The notes under the pieces: model-generated
Seen by the model: the letters and a program-made list of their open reading frames with translations, nothing else
Database searches by the model: none
What the model was told of the DNA's origin: nothing
Program-made: the position numbers and the translations under genes
Assembly: GCA_024278935.1 (NCBI GenBank)
Contig: JAJRSF010000024.1
Coordinates: 30,877 to 94,876, forward strand
From: Candidatus Zixiibacteriota bacterium
Lineage (GTDB): Bacteria; Zixibacteria; MSB-5A5; GN15; FEB-12
DNA length: 64,000 nt
Direction: 5' to 3'
Shown: positions 17,440 to 26,676 of the stretch, one piece after another
How the letters are laid out: the number at the start of each line of letters is the position of its first letter
How positions within the stretch are numbered: position 1 is the first letter of the stretch

Positions 17440-17473
17440 GACCTGAATGTAGACTATTTATAGTTTCAGGTCA
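17439..17473 (-). promoter_or_regulatory. Inverted repeat over the ruvX translation start
   Basis: TGACCTGAA (17439-17447) and TTCAGGTCA (17465-17473) are perfect 9-base arms 17 bases apart. On the ruvX transcript the second arm contains the only Shine-Dalgarno-like bases (CAGG) and the A of the ATG. The loop contains a smaller palindrome, ACTATAAATAGT. It could be a protein-binding operator or a start-masking hairpin. Confidence 0.4.
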
Positions 17474-17524
17474 AATAAAGATTATCGGCAAACAATGTTT
17501 GTGGTCAAATAATGTTTGATATAT

Positions 17525-18097
17525 TTAAAAGTGAAGATTTAAAGATATTCCAACCGAATTTGTTTGGGAAAAATATTTTGGTATAATATCCAATCTCGCA
17601 TTAGACAAAGCAGCATTACTTTTGCGAACAGCTTTTTTTATTTTTGCGATATCATAAATTGCTGAGAAGACTATAACAGATGCTGATGTTACAAACAATA
17701 TACCAGCACCAGCAGAGTTTGAATTATTATCACCAAAATCAAAATCTGAAAAACTCCACGCTATAGCACTAGCCATCCCGATTACACCAGCTGACCTTAT
17801 TGCTATTCCTTTCCAAGCACGACCTAGCATGCCGCCATAAAAATAACCTAACGATGGTCCAAAGACTAAACCTGGAATTGTAAACACGATTGTTGGAAGC
17901 GGCACAAGAGTACCGTATAGCGACGATTTAAAGGCATGTGATTCTGATTTTAGTTTAAAAGAATCAACGTATTGAATCTCAGTTGTATCTGATTGCAGTT
18001 TAGATGTAGAGTTTTCTTGAGCAAATGCTGTATGAGAGATTAAAACGATAAATATAAAAACAGGTACGAGCAGATTAGTTATTGATTTTTCAGACAT
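17525..18097 (-). CDS. Hypothetical exported membrane protein
   Basis: The 190-residue product has a signal peptide ending near HTAFAQ, a charged stretch (25-55), then Gly-rich hydrophobic segments (about 60-80, 90-118 and 128-150) and a basic C-terminus ending NSVGISLNLHF. The last residues look like an outer-membrane-type terminal strand, but the hydrophobic helices argue for the inner membrane. I do not recognise it. GGGAA precedes the ATG. It lies between ruvX and the convergently ordered terminator at 18163. Confidence 0.6.
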   Translation of the reverse strand: MSEKSITNLLVPVFIFIVLISHTAFAQENSTSKLQSDTTEIQYVDSFKLKSESHAFKSSLYGTLVPLPTIVFTIPGLVFGPSLGYFYGGMLGRAWKGIAIRSAGVIGMASAIAWSFSDFDFGDNNSNSAGAGILFVTSASVIVFSAIYDIAKIKKAVRKSNAALSNARLDIIPKYFSQTNSVGISLNLHF

Positions 18098-18155
18098 ATA
18101 AATTCCCTTCGAATATACTTATATTATGTCTCAAGCTTTAAAAAAAGTCAACTCT

Positions 18156-18197
18156 CAAAAATAATAAGCGACAGACAATTTCGCCTGCCGCTTATTT
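18156..18197 (-). terminator. Terminator of the sigma-like/RHH operon
   Basis: Read on the minus strand, AATAAGCGGCAGGC pairs with GTCTGTCGCTTATT over 14 bases including two G-U pairs, followed by ATTTTT. The mismatches pair only in the minus-strand RNA, which fixes its direction. Confidence 0.75.
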
Positions 18198-18296
18198 AAT
18201 ATAGTTTTACAAATCTTTTAGGGATTTTACCTGACGGAGTTTACGAAATAGAGATATATATTCTTTTACCATAATCTCTTCTGCCGCCGAGAGACC

Positions 18297-18464
18297 TTAC
18301 ATCATTGGAATACCGATTTTTAAAACCGCCCGCACCATGTCCGATGTTGTTCGGTCATATTTTTTAGCAAGAGATTTTATTTGTTCTTTGAGTTCATACG
18401 AAACAAAAATATTTAAACAATGTTCGCCTCGTAGTTTTTTAATCTGTTTTTTTTGTTCGCTCAT
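18297..18464 (-). CDS. Small ribbon-helix-helix (CopG-like) protein
   Basis: The 55-residue product starts at ATG 18464 with AGGAGC six bases upstream. It has a basic N-terminus, a strand (CLNIFVS), helix ELKEQIKSLAKKYD, a turn, and helix SDMVRAVLKIGIP, which is the ribbon-helix-helix DNA-binding pattern of CopG-type repressors and antitoxins. It lies 20 bases downstream of the sigma-like gene. After its TAA the same frame stays open for 29 more codons (GLSAAEEIMVKEYISLF and on, to a TAA at 18207), which looks like a natural helical extension. The gene may thus carry a nonsense mutation or the stop may be genuine. Confidence 0.72.
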   Translation of the reverse strand: MSEQKKQIKKLRGEHCLNIFVSYELKEQIKSLAKKYDRTTSDMVRAVLKIGIPMM

Positions 18465-18484
18465 TTTGTTGCTCCTTTTTTAGA

Positions 18485-19051
18485 TTAATGATATTTTTCA
18501 TGTCCGATTAGAATCTGTGGTGATTTGATTTTTATATTATACGATTTAGAAACATTCTGAATAATATGTTTCCATGTGCTTTTAGGGTCACGCATCAGAA
18601 TCAGTTTGTCGATTTCTTTTTTGTACGGTGAGTCGCAAATAAGACAGACCTGTTGGCTATCTTCTGTTACAGCAAATTGTTCTTTGACAAATTTTTTGAG
18701 ATAGTTTTTCAGTTTTTTTACTGCTCTATTATGAAGCGATACCAGGCGATAGATTTCCCGTTCTGATTTTTCTGCTATTTCGATATATTTTTCGCCCATG
18801 AAATAAAAACGGATAATAAACTCATGCTCATCATCGGTCAGTTTTTCAAGGGCAGCTTTGACTGCTTGTTCGATAATTTTTCTGCGGTTAATCTGCCGAC
18901 TGCTCGGTTGTTCTTGTGAAATATCAAAGCCTGATTCAAAAAGTTCGTCGATTGATATCTGCTCAATTTCATTTTTATGCGGTCCTCCCAATTTTGGATC
19001 GTAGCCTATTTCTACCAGCCAGTTTTGAAAAATAAGTCTGTTTTTTGCCAA
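18485..19051 (-). CDS. Sigma-70 region-4-like protein with C-terminal CxxC/HxxxH domain
   Basis: Residues about 55-120 form a region-4-type helix-turn-helix (EKLTDDEHEFIIRFYF, then YIEIAEKSEREIYRLVSLHNRAV). The C-terminal 60 residues contain CLIC followed by a helical stretch and end in HEKYH, a CxxC...HxxxH arrangement known from small zinc/HTH proteins where a His-rich helix ends the domain. Region 2 is missing, so it is not a complete sigma factor. The start is TTG at 19051 with AGGAG at correct spacing. It is followed by the RHH gene and a terminator, giving a two-gene regulatory operon. Confidence 0.65.
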   Translation of the reverse strand: MAKNRLIFQNWLVEIGYDPKLGGPHKNEIEQISIDELFESGFDISQEQPSSRQINRRKIIEQAVKAALEKLTDDEHEFIIRFYFMGEKYIEIAEKSEREIYRLVSLHNRAVKKLKNYLKKFVKEQFAVTEDSQQVCLICDSPYKKEIDKLILMRDPKSTWKHIIQNVSKSYNIKIKSPQILIGHEKYH

Positions 19052-19276
19052 ATGAATCTCCTTTTGTATCTAATTTGAAACCAAGTTACTACAAGGGAGT
19101 TTTTTGGCTATCAGATGCATTTCACTACAAAAACTGTAGGAAAGTCAAGGCTGGGATGTGAATTTCACATGCTGAATGACAACAAGTTAGGAGAATAAAG
19201 AAACTAATTGATTTCACCGATAGATATAGTATCATAAGATTCGTGTGATTTAATGTGAAAGATAAAGAGAGCGATT

Positions 19277-20056
19277 TTGGAACAATACAATTCAGATACA
19301 CCATTAGCAGAACTGCCTGTCACAAAATTTGATATTTTTAAACAACAATTTTGGAATGTTAATTTTCAAGTTTCTAAAATGACTTATTTCTGTTTGGCTT
19401 TTATTTTTCTTTTTGTTTCTCAAGCATTTTTTGGTGACACAACTGACTTGTTTGCCAATATGGATGAAACGATAAGAATATTCACATACATCGTGACTAT
19501 CATATCTCTTTGGATTTTATATGGGGTTATTTATTTAGCTGTTATAAAAGAGAAGACAACAGTCAATAGTATCGGTTTGGTAAAGCTTCGTGTTTTAGAT
19601 TTTGCCCGCGGTTTTGCAATACTGATGGCTCTCTTTGTAATCGCAACGATATTGACTTATTTCATGGCTCAGCTCGGGTATGTAATACCAGGTGAAGTAG
19701 AGATGTTTCTCCCTCAGGAATTATTTGGAAAATTGTTATGGGTAGTCATGTCGTTTACGGCAGGGTTTTGTGAAGAGGCTGTTTTTCGGGGATATTTAAT
19801 GACTCGGATTCGTCTGCTTGGAAAATTCAATAGTTGGACTGTACCGGTAATTTTGTCATCACTGTTTTTTGGCATCCCACATTTGTATCAGGGGCTTGCC
19901 GGTGTTGTTGTGATAACTGCTGTTGGAGCTCTTTTTGCGGTTTCTTATGTTCGCTATAAAACAATCTGGCCGGCAGTTATAGCTCACTTTTTCTTAGACT
20001 TCTTAAATCTCTTTATTCCTTGGTTTGAATCTCTGTTTGAAAGAATAATGGGATAA
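19277..20056 (+). CDS. CPBP family intramembrane metalloprotease
   Basis: The 259-residue membrane protein has about seven hydrophobic segments and the CPBP/CAAX-protease motifs: EEAVFRGYL (EExxxR), then FGIPH with a metal-ligand His, and AVIAHFFLDF with the last His and Asp. Such proteins cleave prenylated or other membrane substrates or regulate partners. The start is TTG at 19277 with AGAGAG upstream. It ends two bases from the convergent T9SS gene. No neighbour reveals its substrate. Confidence 0.88.
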   Translation: MEQYNSDTPLAELPVTKFDIFKQQFWNVNFQVSKMTYFCLAFIFLFVSQAFFGDTTDLFANMDETIRIFTYIVTIISLWILYGVIYLAVIKEKTTVNSIGLVKLRVLDFARGFAILMALFVIATILTYFMAQLGYVIPGEVEMFLPQELFGKLLWVVMSFTAGFCEEAVFRGYLMTRIRLLGKFNSWTVPVILSSLFFGIPHLYQGLAGVVVITAVGALFAVSYVRYKTIWPAVIAHFFLDFLNLFIPWFESLFERIMG

Positions 20057-20057
20057 A

Positions 20058-22787
20058 TTATTTAAGCAGCATCATTTTTTTCATCTCAGCAAATTTCTCA
20101 GTTTCCATTTTATAGCAATAAATTCCCGACGCAACCCGATTGTTATATTGGTTAGTAGCATCCCAAGTTACCGTATGCAGACCTGCGTTCAAATCTGACT
20201 CGACCAATGTTTTGACATGCTGTCCGAGCATATTGAAAACAGAAATTGTCACAAACGAATTCTCAGGCAATCTAAACGAAATTTCGGTCGATGGATTAAA
20301 CGGGTTTGGATAGTTCTGAATCAGTTCAAAGCCGGTTGGAATATTTGGTTCGTTATCATCTATATCAGTTGCGAGATATATCGTATTGTTGGCGTAAATA
20401 TTTATACCGTTTGCTCGTGGGTCAGCCCAGCAGTACCAAGCTCTTCCGTTGTGTGCCGTTGAGAAAGGAGTTGCCATAAACTCCGGTGAATCATTTGATA
20501 CTTTTTTGTTTAAACTTATCGCTATAAACAGATCGTCAAAAATCTGGGAGTAAATTTCTTTTGAACCGTTTCGAGTATCAACCCAAGTAACGCTTATGTA
20601 GTCATTGTTGCTGACGGAGATATGAGCATCGACAGCATCGGAATCTTGTATATCCAAAATTTCAAAAGGTGCCGTGAGCTCGGTGCCATCGGATGAATAC
20701 TCAGCGAGAAAGAGTCTTCGGTTTGTTTCGAGGGTACCATAGACAACAACGATATTACCATTTTGTTTGAGAGCAACAGAAATTTGTTCAATTACAAATC
20801 CATTAGTCGGGAAAGTTTTTTCAAAGGTTGCTCCTAAAGAACCATTGCTGAGATATTGGATTGATTTGAATTTTCTCGGTACGAGTTCTTTTTCAAGATA
20901 ACTGATATAAAAATTTGAGGCATTATCTACTGTGACTTGTAAATCGGTAATGGTGCTGTCGGTTAAATCATTTGAGATTAGAAAATCGGCACCATCTAGA
21001 GAACCATCAGTGGCAAGCCATTGACCGTAGACTTGGTTTGTGCCATCTCTTTTATCCAGCCAAACAATAAGAGCTTTGCCATTTGAATTGATTGCTGCTT
21101 TTGTAGATTTTTTGAAATCAGTAGTAGAGCTATCAGAGACTAAAAATTCATTTTCAGAAAACAGACCAAATTCAGTACCAAACCGTGCGAAGATTCGTTG
21201 TCCTGAAACTGTGTTGATTACTCGGTTATCAACCCATGTGACAAGCGATTTCTTCTGTGTGATAGAGGCTGCTATTGCAGGCTCGGTCTGCAACGTTGCA
21301 CCAACGTCCTGATTGACTTTGATATTAGTGTAGAGACGGATCCCCGTGTTTGAAATAGTTTGGATATAAATATCACCGGCATCGTTGCGTCGGTCTTCAA
21401 AGACAATCAAATTGTACCAATCGGTCGAGACTGTCATTTGTGGATTAAGAGAGATAGCACCTATGGAATCGTCATTTGCTTTGAGTTCTTCAGGTAAGAT
21501 TGCATTGTGGGTGTCATCAAAAATATTGAGAAAGATATCAGAGTTATCAATAGCAAATTCTGACCAGCTTATAATATGTTGATCTGTGGAATTAAAACAA
21601 AGAGATGGTTCCCATCGTCGTCCGGTTGCTGAACTGTTCATAACCAGTTTACTTCCGATCGGGATAAAAGCACTAGAGAAGTCCTGCATGTTGATATAGT
21701 TCTGCGGTCCAAACGATGCCCATACTGCTGAAAGTTGATCGGCTCTGTCTTTGGCAAAGTTGAGATTCCAATTTATAAAGAGAGTATCTGCTGTTGAAAT
21801 AAGTTGGTTGCTACCGACAAGTCCAGCAAGAGATGAGTATACTTGGAAGAACCCTTCCTGTCCTTCACGTTGGTCGATCCATCCGATGACAAAAGTATCG
21901 CCAGAGATGAAACTTACTTCGGGAGCGAACTGGTTGGAGGCATCAAACGGTGGTGGAACGATTGCAAATTCAGAACCGATTGCGGTTCCTGCTCCGTTAA
22001 AGAGTCGAGCATAAATATCTGCTCTGCTGTTTCGGTAATCTTCCCATGCGATAAGGAAATTGCCCGATGGGTCAATGTCGACTGATGGTACCCAATGGGA
22101 AGTGGAGCCACCATCAGCGTTTGCTGATGAAGGTCCAAATATTGAGACAGCCGTTTCATTGTATAGTCGATATTCAATCGTCGAACCTGCGATAGAGTAG
22201 TTTTCCCAAGCGATAGCAATTTTTCCACTCGGATAAACGGCAGCATCAAATGGTCCTGCAAAAGTCGCCCCAGCTGTATCGTTTACCAAAAATGTCGGAA
22301 TATCAATTGTGAGGTCAGAGTTATATCTGCTGGCGTAGATAAGCCCTTCGGAACTGTTTCTGAAAAAGAGATACACTTTCCCCAAAGAATCTATCCGTGC
22401 AATAGGTTCTATAAAATCAGAACCGATTGGTGAAGATGCCACAAGTTGGTTGGTGCCGATAGGTTGACCAAGGGCATCATAGCGTTGCCAGAATATTTTA
22501 TTACTTCCATTACGGTCATCATCGAAAATAACAAGCCAACTGCTGTCAATCAGAATCAGAGCGACTGAATTATCCTGTCTGAATTTGGATGGTGCCGTCG
22601 ATAAAGATACCGCAAGATCAGAAAAACTGCTTAATAACGACTGGATGGAATTTACAGAATTATCTAAGATTCGACGGTTCTGTAAATCGAAATTTTGAAA
22701 CCTATCAGCATGTTCGCTGTTTCTATCAAAGCCAAAGGCAGAACCTGCCAGTATTATAGTTAACGCTAAAACAAAATATTTTTGCAT
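20058..22787 (-). CDS. Secreted beta-propeller-like protein with T9SS sorting domain
   Basis: The 909-residue protein starts with a signal peptide ending GSAFGF. It then contains many copies of a blade motif: hydrophobic strand, W or I, D-x-R (for example WEDYRNSRADIYARL, WIDQREGQEG, WLDKRDGTNQVY, WVDTRNGSKEIYSQ). The last 85 residues are a Por/T9SS type A sorting domain (NYPNPFNPSTEISF, VTISVFNMLGQ, then VASGIYCYKM), which directs export through the type IX system and removal or anchoring at the surface. The substrate of the propeller is unknown. Confidence 0.9.
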   Translation of the reverse strand: MQKYFVLALTIILAGSAFGFDRNSEHADRFQNFDLQNRRILDNSVNSIQSLLSSFSDLAVSLSTAPSKFRQDNSVALILIDSSWLVIFDDDRNGSNKIFWQRYDALGQPIGTNQLVASSPIGSDFIEPIARIDSLGKVYLFFRNSSEGLIYASRYNSDLTIDIPTFLVNDTAGATFAGPFDAAVYPSGKIAIAWENYSIAGSTIEYRLYNETAVSIFGPSSANADGGSTSHWVPSVDIDPSGNFLIAWEDYRNSRADIYARLFNGAGTAIGSEFAIVPPPFDASNQFAPEVSFISGDTFVIGWIDQREGQEGFFQVYSSLAGLVGSNQLISTADTLFINWNLNFAKDRADQLSAVWASFGPQNYINMQDFSSAFIPIGSKLVMNSSATGRRWEPSLCFNSTDQHIISWSEFAIDNSDIFLNIFDDTHNAILPEELKANDDSIGAISLNPQMTVSTDWYNLIVFEDRRNDAGDIYIQTISNTGIRLYTNIKVNQDVGATLQTEPAIAASITQKKSLVTWVDNRVINTVSGQRIFARFGTEFGLFSENEFLVSDSSTTDFKKSTKAAINSNGKALIVWLDKRDGTNQVYGQWLATDGSLDGADFLISNDLTDSTITDLQVTVDNASNFYISYLEKELVPRKFKSIQYLSNGSLGATFEKTFPTNGFVIEQISVALKQNGNIVVVYGTLETNRRLFLAEYSSDGTELTAPFEILDIQDSDAVDAHISVSNNDYISVTWVDTRNGSKEIYSQIFDDLFIAISLNKKVSNDSPEFMATPFSTAHNGRAWYCWADPRANGINIYANNTIYLATDIDDNEPNIPTGFELIQNYPNPFNPSTEISFRLPENSFVTISVFNMLGQHVKTLVESDLNAGLHTVTWDATNQYNNRVASGIYCYKMETEKFAEMKKMMLLK

Positions 22788-23127
22788 ACTTACCCCGTAT
22801 TATCTATTTCCTATCTATAAATGCAAATAAAATGCCCTTTTGAAAAGAATTATTATAAAAAACGCAATATTAACGGCAAAATATTTTTCCTCGTAAATCA
22901 CTGCCCTGTAGCTGTTTAATAAAAGTGGTTTTTGAGAGTGATTTCATACCAATATTATAACATAAATTAGTGTGAAATAGTTTTCATTATAAGGATAATA
23001 TAATATCGCAATTTTTACACTTTTTACTGGAAAAGTAAGATATTTTGTGTAGCTTGAACAACTTAGGCAACTTATAGGCATAAATGTCGTAAAACAAGTA
23101 GGTAATAATGCCTTATATAATTGAAAG
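22788..23127. other. Intergenic region between divergent genes
   Basis: This 340-base AT-rich stretch separates two outward-facing start codons and should hold both promoters. A TTGCAT/TAATAC pair lies close to the minus-strand start, but its implied leader is very short. I see no gene, RNA or clear repeat. Confidence 0.4.
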
Positions 23128-25218
23128 ATGAACGTAATGATGCTCCAAGAGAACAATAATGCTCAACTGACCAGACAGTTGAGAACAAAAACCCATCCAT
23201 GGGACGGCGATGTCGAAGACAGACGCTCACGTATGGTATGGGTTTCTCTCCTCATTACCGCCTTTGTTTTACTTCTCTTTCAATCATCAAATGCTCAGAA
23301 AGTTATATTTTTCCCGGAACCGGAATTTACCGAAGTTGAGGTTGTAGCTCCTGTCAATCAGCTCACAGATTCCGAACGCCGTGCCGCTGAAGATTATCAG
23401 GAAATAATGGAAAAATTAAGTTTTCTAATCCGGCATCATATAGAATATTTTTCAAATTATGAAGAATTTGAAGGTCGGAAATATCAGAACTTACTTTTGA
23501 AAATTCTTATCAGCCTTGAAAAAGGAAACTACTGTGGCGATGTACCCCGTCTTACTTCTGATTTAACGACTCTGAAAACATCATTAAAAAAAGAAGAGAA
23601 ATATCTTGAAAATGATAGGTCTTTACGAAAGTTATATAAAAACGTACGCACTTTACGGTCTGACTTAGATATGATTCAAGAGATGCTTGATGAGGAAATA
23701 GTTGATCAACTGGCTGACCATGAGTCATCACTTTCAGATATAAAAATATTTTTAAAACAATCTCACGATTTTGCAAAGCAAAAAGAAGAATATCAAATTG
23801 CGATGTATGAAATTCAGGAACTGCTGCAAACCGAAGTAAGTAATTTTTTAGTCATGAAAGAAAGCTTACAAATTAACTTTGATGAATCAAAGTTGGAAGA
23901 GCTACTTGAGGCTAAAGAGTTACAAGAAGAATTTGGTGAAATTATTGAAATGTTAGTAACGCTTAACTTAAAAGAACATGATATTACTTTTTTATTACAT
24001 GACCTCGATGATTTGAGAGACCCCCCAGTTCCGCCGGTTCCACCTGTACGAGTACCATATCCTGAACGTCATTCCAGTGACTATGCGATATTCTCGAATC
24101 AATACAAAGATTCTATTTTAGTGAAATCATCGAAGGCTCCAATTATCATACAGAATAAGATTGGTAATGTTGAAATCGAAGGATGGAATAAAAATAAAAT
24201 TTTAGCAGAGTATAGATACGAAGTTACTTCGGATACCGAAGAAGATTCCGAAGATTTTTTAGAATCTATAACTTTAGAGATAACGTCTGATAAGTCCGGT
24301 ATTCATATATCAACCGGTTTTCCTGATTTGCACAATACAAAACGTCAGGTTTTACATAGTTCCATGGTTTTGTACGTTCCCCAAAGAAACAGGATAGATA
24401 TAACCAATTCATTTGGTAGAACCGAGATCAGAGATATTCGTAATGATATAAATTTGCGTACCAAGAATTCAGACATTTTTGTAACTGATATTGACGGTAA
24501 CGTTACTTCAGAGAGCAGACAAGGAAGCAGTTACTTTAGCGACATCCAAGGCAGTGTACAAATAGCCAGTAACCGTGGCAAAGTAACTTTGGAGGATCTG
24601 AGTTCAACAATCAATGTTTCTAATTCTCATGCACCTATTTATCTGAATGACTGTGAGGGTGATGTTACTTTGACGAACTCTGCTGAAATTATAGTTACCG
24701 ATCATACCGGTGATGTGTATATACAAAATGAAAATGGTCAGACAACGGTTGAATCACTAGACGGTGACTTAACATTGTCCGGTTCTTATAAGCCTTTTAA
24801 AATTAGTAATGTAAATGGGTCAGTTAATATTGTAAATAAGAATGGTGCTGTCATGTTATCAGACATCACAGGTAAATCAGTTGTAATCAATGAAAGTGGT
24901 GTGATAAAAGCTCACAGTATGCAAGGTTCTATAGATTTCACAAACAATGGTGGCGGAATTTATTTTATCGCAAATGATGCTTTAGCCGGAAACTCTATCA
25001 TACGTTCTGATTATGGGATGGTAAATATTGTTTTATTGGATGAGTCGAATATACTGATGAAAGCCTCTACCGAAGGTGGTTCGATTATTAGTAATTTTGA
25101 TGCTAAGACCAAAAAAGATGATTTCATATCTTCGACAACAATTGGTATTGGTAACAAGTCGAAAAAGCTTGAGGTTACAGGAATCAACGCCACGATAATT
25201 ATCAAAGCTAGCGAATAA
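23128..25218 (+). CDS. Membrane-anchored coiled-coil protein with DUF4097-like beta domain
   Basis: The 696-residue protein has a short basic cytoplasmic N-terminus, one TM helix (about 37-57, WVSLLITAFVLLLFQSS), a long charged coiled coil (about 80-290), a Pro-rich hinge (DPPVPPVPPVRVP) and a C-terminal repetitive beta domain (about 325-696). In the latter, strands such as NSFGRTEIRDI and NENGQTTVESLDG follow the DUF4097 adhesin-like pattern of short alternating strands. The start at 23128 is the first of three nearby ATGs and has only a weak GAAAG site. It probably holds a beta-solenoid in the periplasm on a stalk; the ligand is unknown. Confidence 0.72.
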   Translation: MNVMMLQENNNAQLTRQLRTKTHPWDGDVEDRRSRMVWVSLLITAFVLLLFQSSNAQKVIFFPEPEFTEVEVVAPVNQLTDSERRAAEDYQEIMEKLSFLIRHHIEYFSNYEEFEGRKYQNLLLKILISLEKGNYCGDVPRLTSDLTTLKTSLKKEEKYLENDRSLRKLYKNVRTLRSDLDMIQEMLDEEIVDQLADHESSLSDIKIFLKQSHDFAKQKEEYQIAMYEIQELLQTEVSNFLVMKESLQINFDESKLEELLEAKELQEEFGEIIEMLVTLNLKEHDITFLLHDLDDLRDPPVPPVPPVRVPYPERHSSDYAIFSNQYKDSILVKSSKAPIIIQNKIGNVEIEGWNKNKILAEYRYEVTSDTEEDSEDFLESITLEITSDKSGIHISTGFPDLHNTKRQVLHSSMVLYVPQRNRIDITNSFGRTEIRDIRNDINLRTKNSDIFVTDIDGNVTSESRQGSSYFSDIQGSVQIASNRGKVTLEDLSSTINVSNSHAPIYLNDCEGDVTLTNSAEIIVTDHTGDVYIQNENGQTTVESLDGDLTLSGSYKPFKISNVNGSVNIVNKNGAVMLSDITGKSVVINESGVIKAHSMQGSIDFTNNGGGIYFIANDALAGNSIIRSDYGMVNIVLLDESNILMKASTEGGSIISNFDAKTKKDDFISSTTIGIGNKSKKLEVTGINATIIIKASE

Positions 25219-25250
25219 AAAAAACCGGTCTTTAAACCGGCTTTTAAATA
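25217..25250. terminator. Bidirectional hairpin terminator
   Basis: CCGGT (25225-25229) pairs with ACCGG (25236-25240), extended by A/T pairs, with an A-run on the left and a T-run on the right. It lies directly after the DUF4097-like gene and before the convergent HDOD gene. Confidence 0.65.
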
Positions 25251-25267
25251 ATCAATTAAATTTCAAA

Positions 25268-26581
25268 TCAAGTTGCTATACTATTTTCATGCTGTTCATT
25301 TATGGTAGCAAGTGATTCTTTTATTTTCTTTTCAATATCCAAGATATAGGCATCGTCATGATAGACAACTGTCTTGAATTCTGAAAGATTTCTCAACTCT
25401 TGTAAAACAAGTTGGATTGTATTGACACCGGTGATGATAACTTCAAGAGATGAATCCATCTTATTATTTTTATCAACAATAGTTCCTTTTGACAATGAAA
25501 ATTCTAAAAGTTGCGTTCGCCCTAAAATAGTTGCGGCAGCATTATTAATATAATGATTGAAAGTCGCCGTTATTGTATTGACTGCTTCAAGTGATGCTTT
25601 TTCAATTTTTGATTGTGTGATTTCTTTTTGCATCGTGGCATTTTCTGAAAGCAAATTTTCGACTGTCATATATTGACGATAGAGCATTTTGTTTGCTTCA
25701 AGCAGAATTTCACTTGTAGAACCTATTTCTATTTCCAAGAAACTTGCTTCATCAACAACTTTAGCAATAATACTTTCTTCAAGATCCTTCACTTGCTCAA
25801 CGGATAATTTGAGATTTTTCCGTATTATTTCCTTCTGTTCGATATTATACGCGGAATTATTATTCACCGTCAGTATCGAAAATTTTGCGGTCTTGTTGGC
25901 AAGTGCAATAATTTGTGGCAGAAGAAAATCTTTATCATCTTCATCAGGAGGGAAATTATTATGATGCTGTCCGACTGCACCTGTAATAACAGTTGGGATT
26001 TTCCACTGATCAAGCAGGAACTGTCCTACCCGAGCGTGGTTAGTACTCCAGCTATTTTCTTCAAGTTCAATAAGATGTTCACCTGATTCGGCTTGGTTCC
26101 AGATAGATTTGAATTTATCCGAGAATGATTTTTCTAAAACTAATAGTCCAATATCATGTAAGATTCCGGCAATAAATGCCTCTTCAACTCGAGGATACCT
26201 GATAGCTTCAGCGATTGATCTTGCCGCAACGGCAACTTCTAGCGAGTGTCGCCAGAACCGAGTTCTGTCAATTGATGATTCCCATTTATCGGTCATGTCG
26301 TAAATCGAGGTTGATAATGTAAGGGCTGCGACTGCTCTAGTTCCGAGAGTCATCACCGCTTGGGAGACAGTTGTGATTTCACGACCTGCTCCATAAAATG
26401 GAGAGTTTACAATCCGAAGCATTTTGGCTGTCAAAGCCGGGTCGCGTGAGATTACATTTGCCAAGTCATTGGCGTTGGAGTTTTCATCTTTTAAAATTCT
26501 CAAAACTTCGGTTAAAGTTTGAGGAAGAGATGTAAGCTCTTTGTGGTCTTCAATAATTTTGTTATAAATATCAGTATTCAT
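25268..26581 (-). CDS. HDOD domain protein with orphan histidine-kinase-like helix pair
   Basis: Residues about 18-215 form an HDOD domain (TSLPQTLTEVLRIL, ISRDPALTAKMLRIVNS, FIAGILHDIGLL), a catalytically inactive HD-like signalling module. A linker with helices (about 230-330) follows, then a segment resembling the DHp helix of histidine kinases, FNHYINNAAATILGRTQLLE, with a conserved His. No ATPase domain follows; the protein ends about 80 residues later. It may be phosphorylated by another kinase or just dimerise. The gene is monocistronic, and the next upstream gene is a HEAT-repeat protein 95 bases away. Confidence 0.8.
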   Translation of the reverse strand: MNTDIYNKIIEDHKELTSLPQTLTEVLRILKDENSNANDLANVISRDPALTAKMLRIVNSPFYGAGREITTVSQAVMTLGTRAVAALTLSTSIYDMTDKWESSIDRTRFWRHSLEVAVAARSIAEAIRYPRVEEAFIAGILHDIGLLVLEKSFSDKFKSIWNQAESGEHLIELEENSWSTNHARVGQFLLDQWKIPTVITGAVGQHHNNFPPDEDDKDFLLPQIIALANKTAKFSILTVNNNSAYNIEQKEIIRKNLKLSVEQVKDLEESIIAKVVDEASFLEIEIGSTSEILLEANKMLYRQYMTVENLLSENATMQKEITQSKIEKASLEAVNTITATFNHYINNAAATILGRTQLLEFSLSKGTIVDKNNKMDSSLEVIITGVNTIQLVLQELRNLSEFKTVVYHDDAYILDIEKKIKESLATINEQHENSIAT

Positions 26582-26676
26582 GAGAAATCCTTTTCTTACT
26601 TAAGAATATCGGTATGAGACTGATTTAGTTTACAATAATAGGTGAGATTAGGCCTATTTTCGTTATTTAGGAAAGG

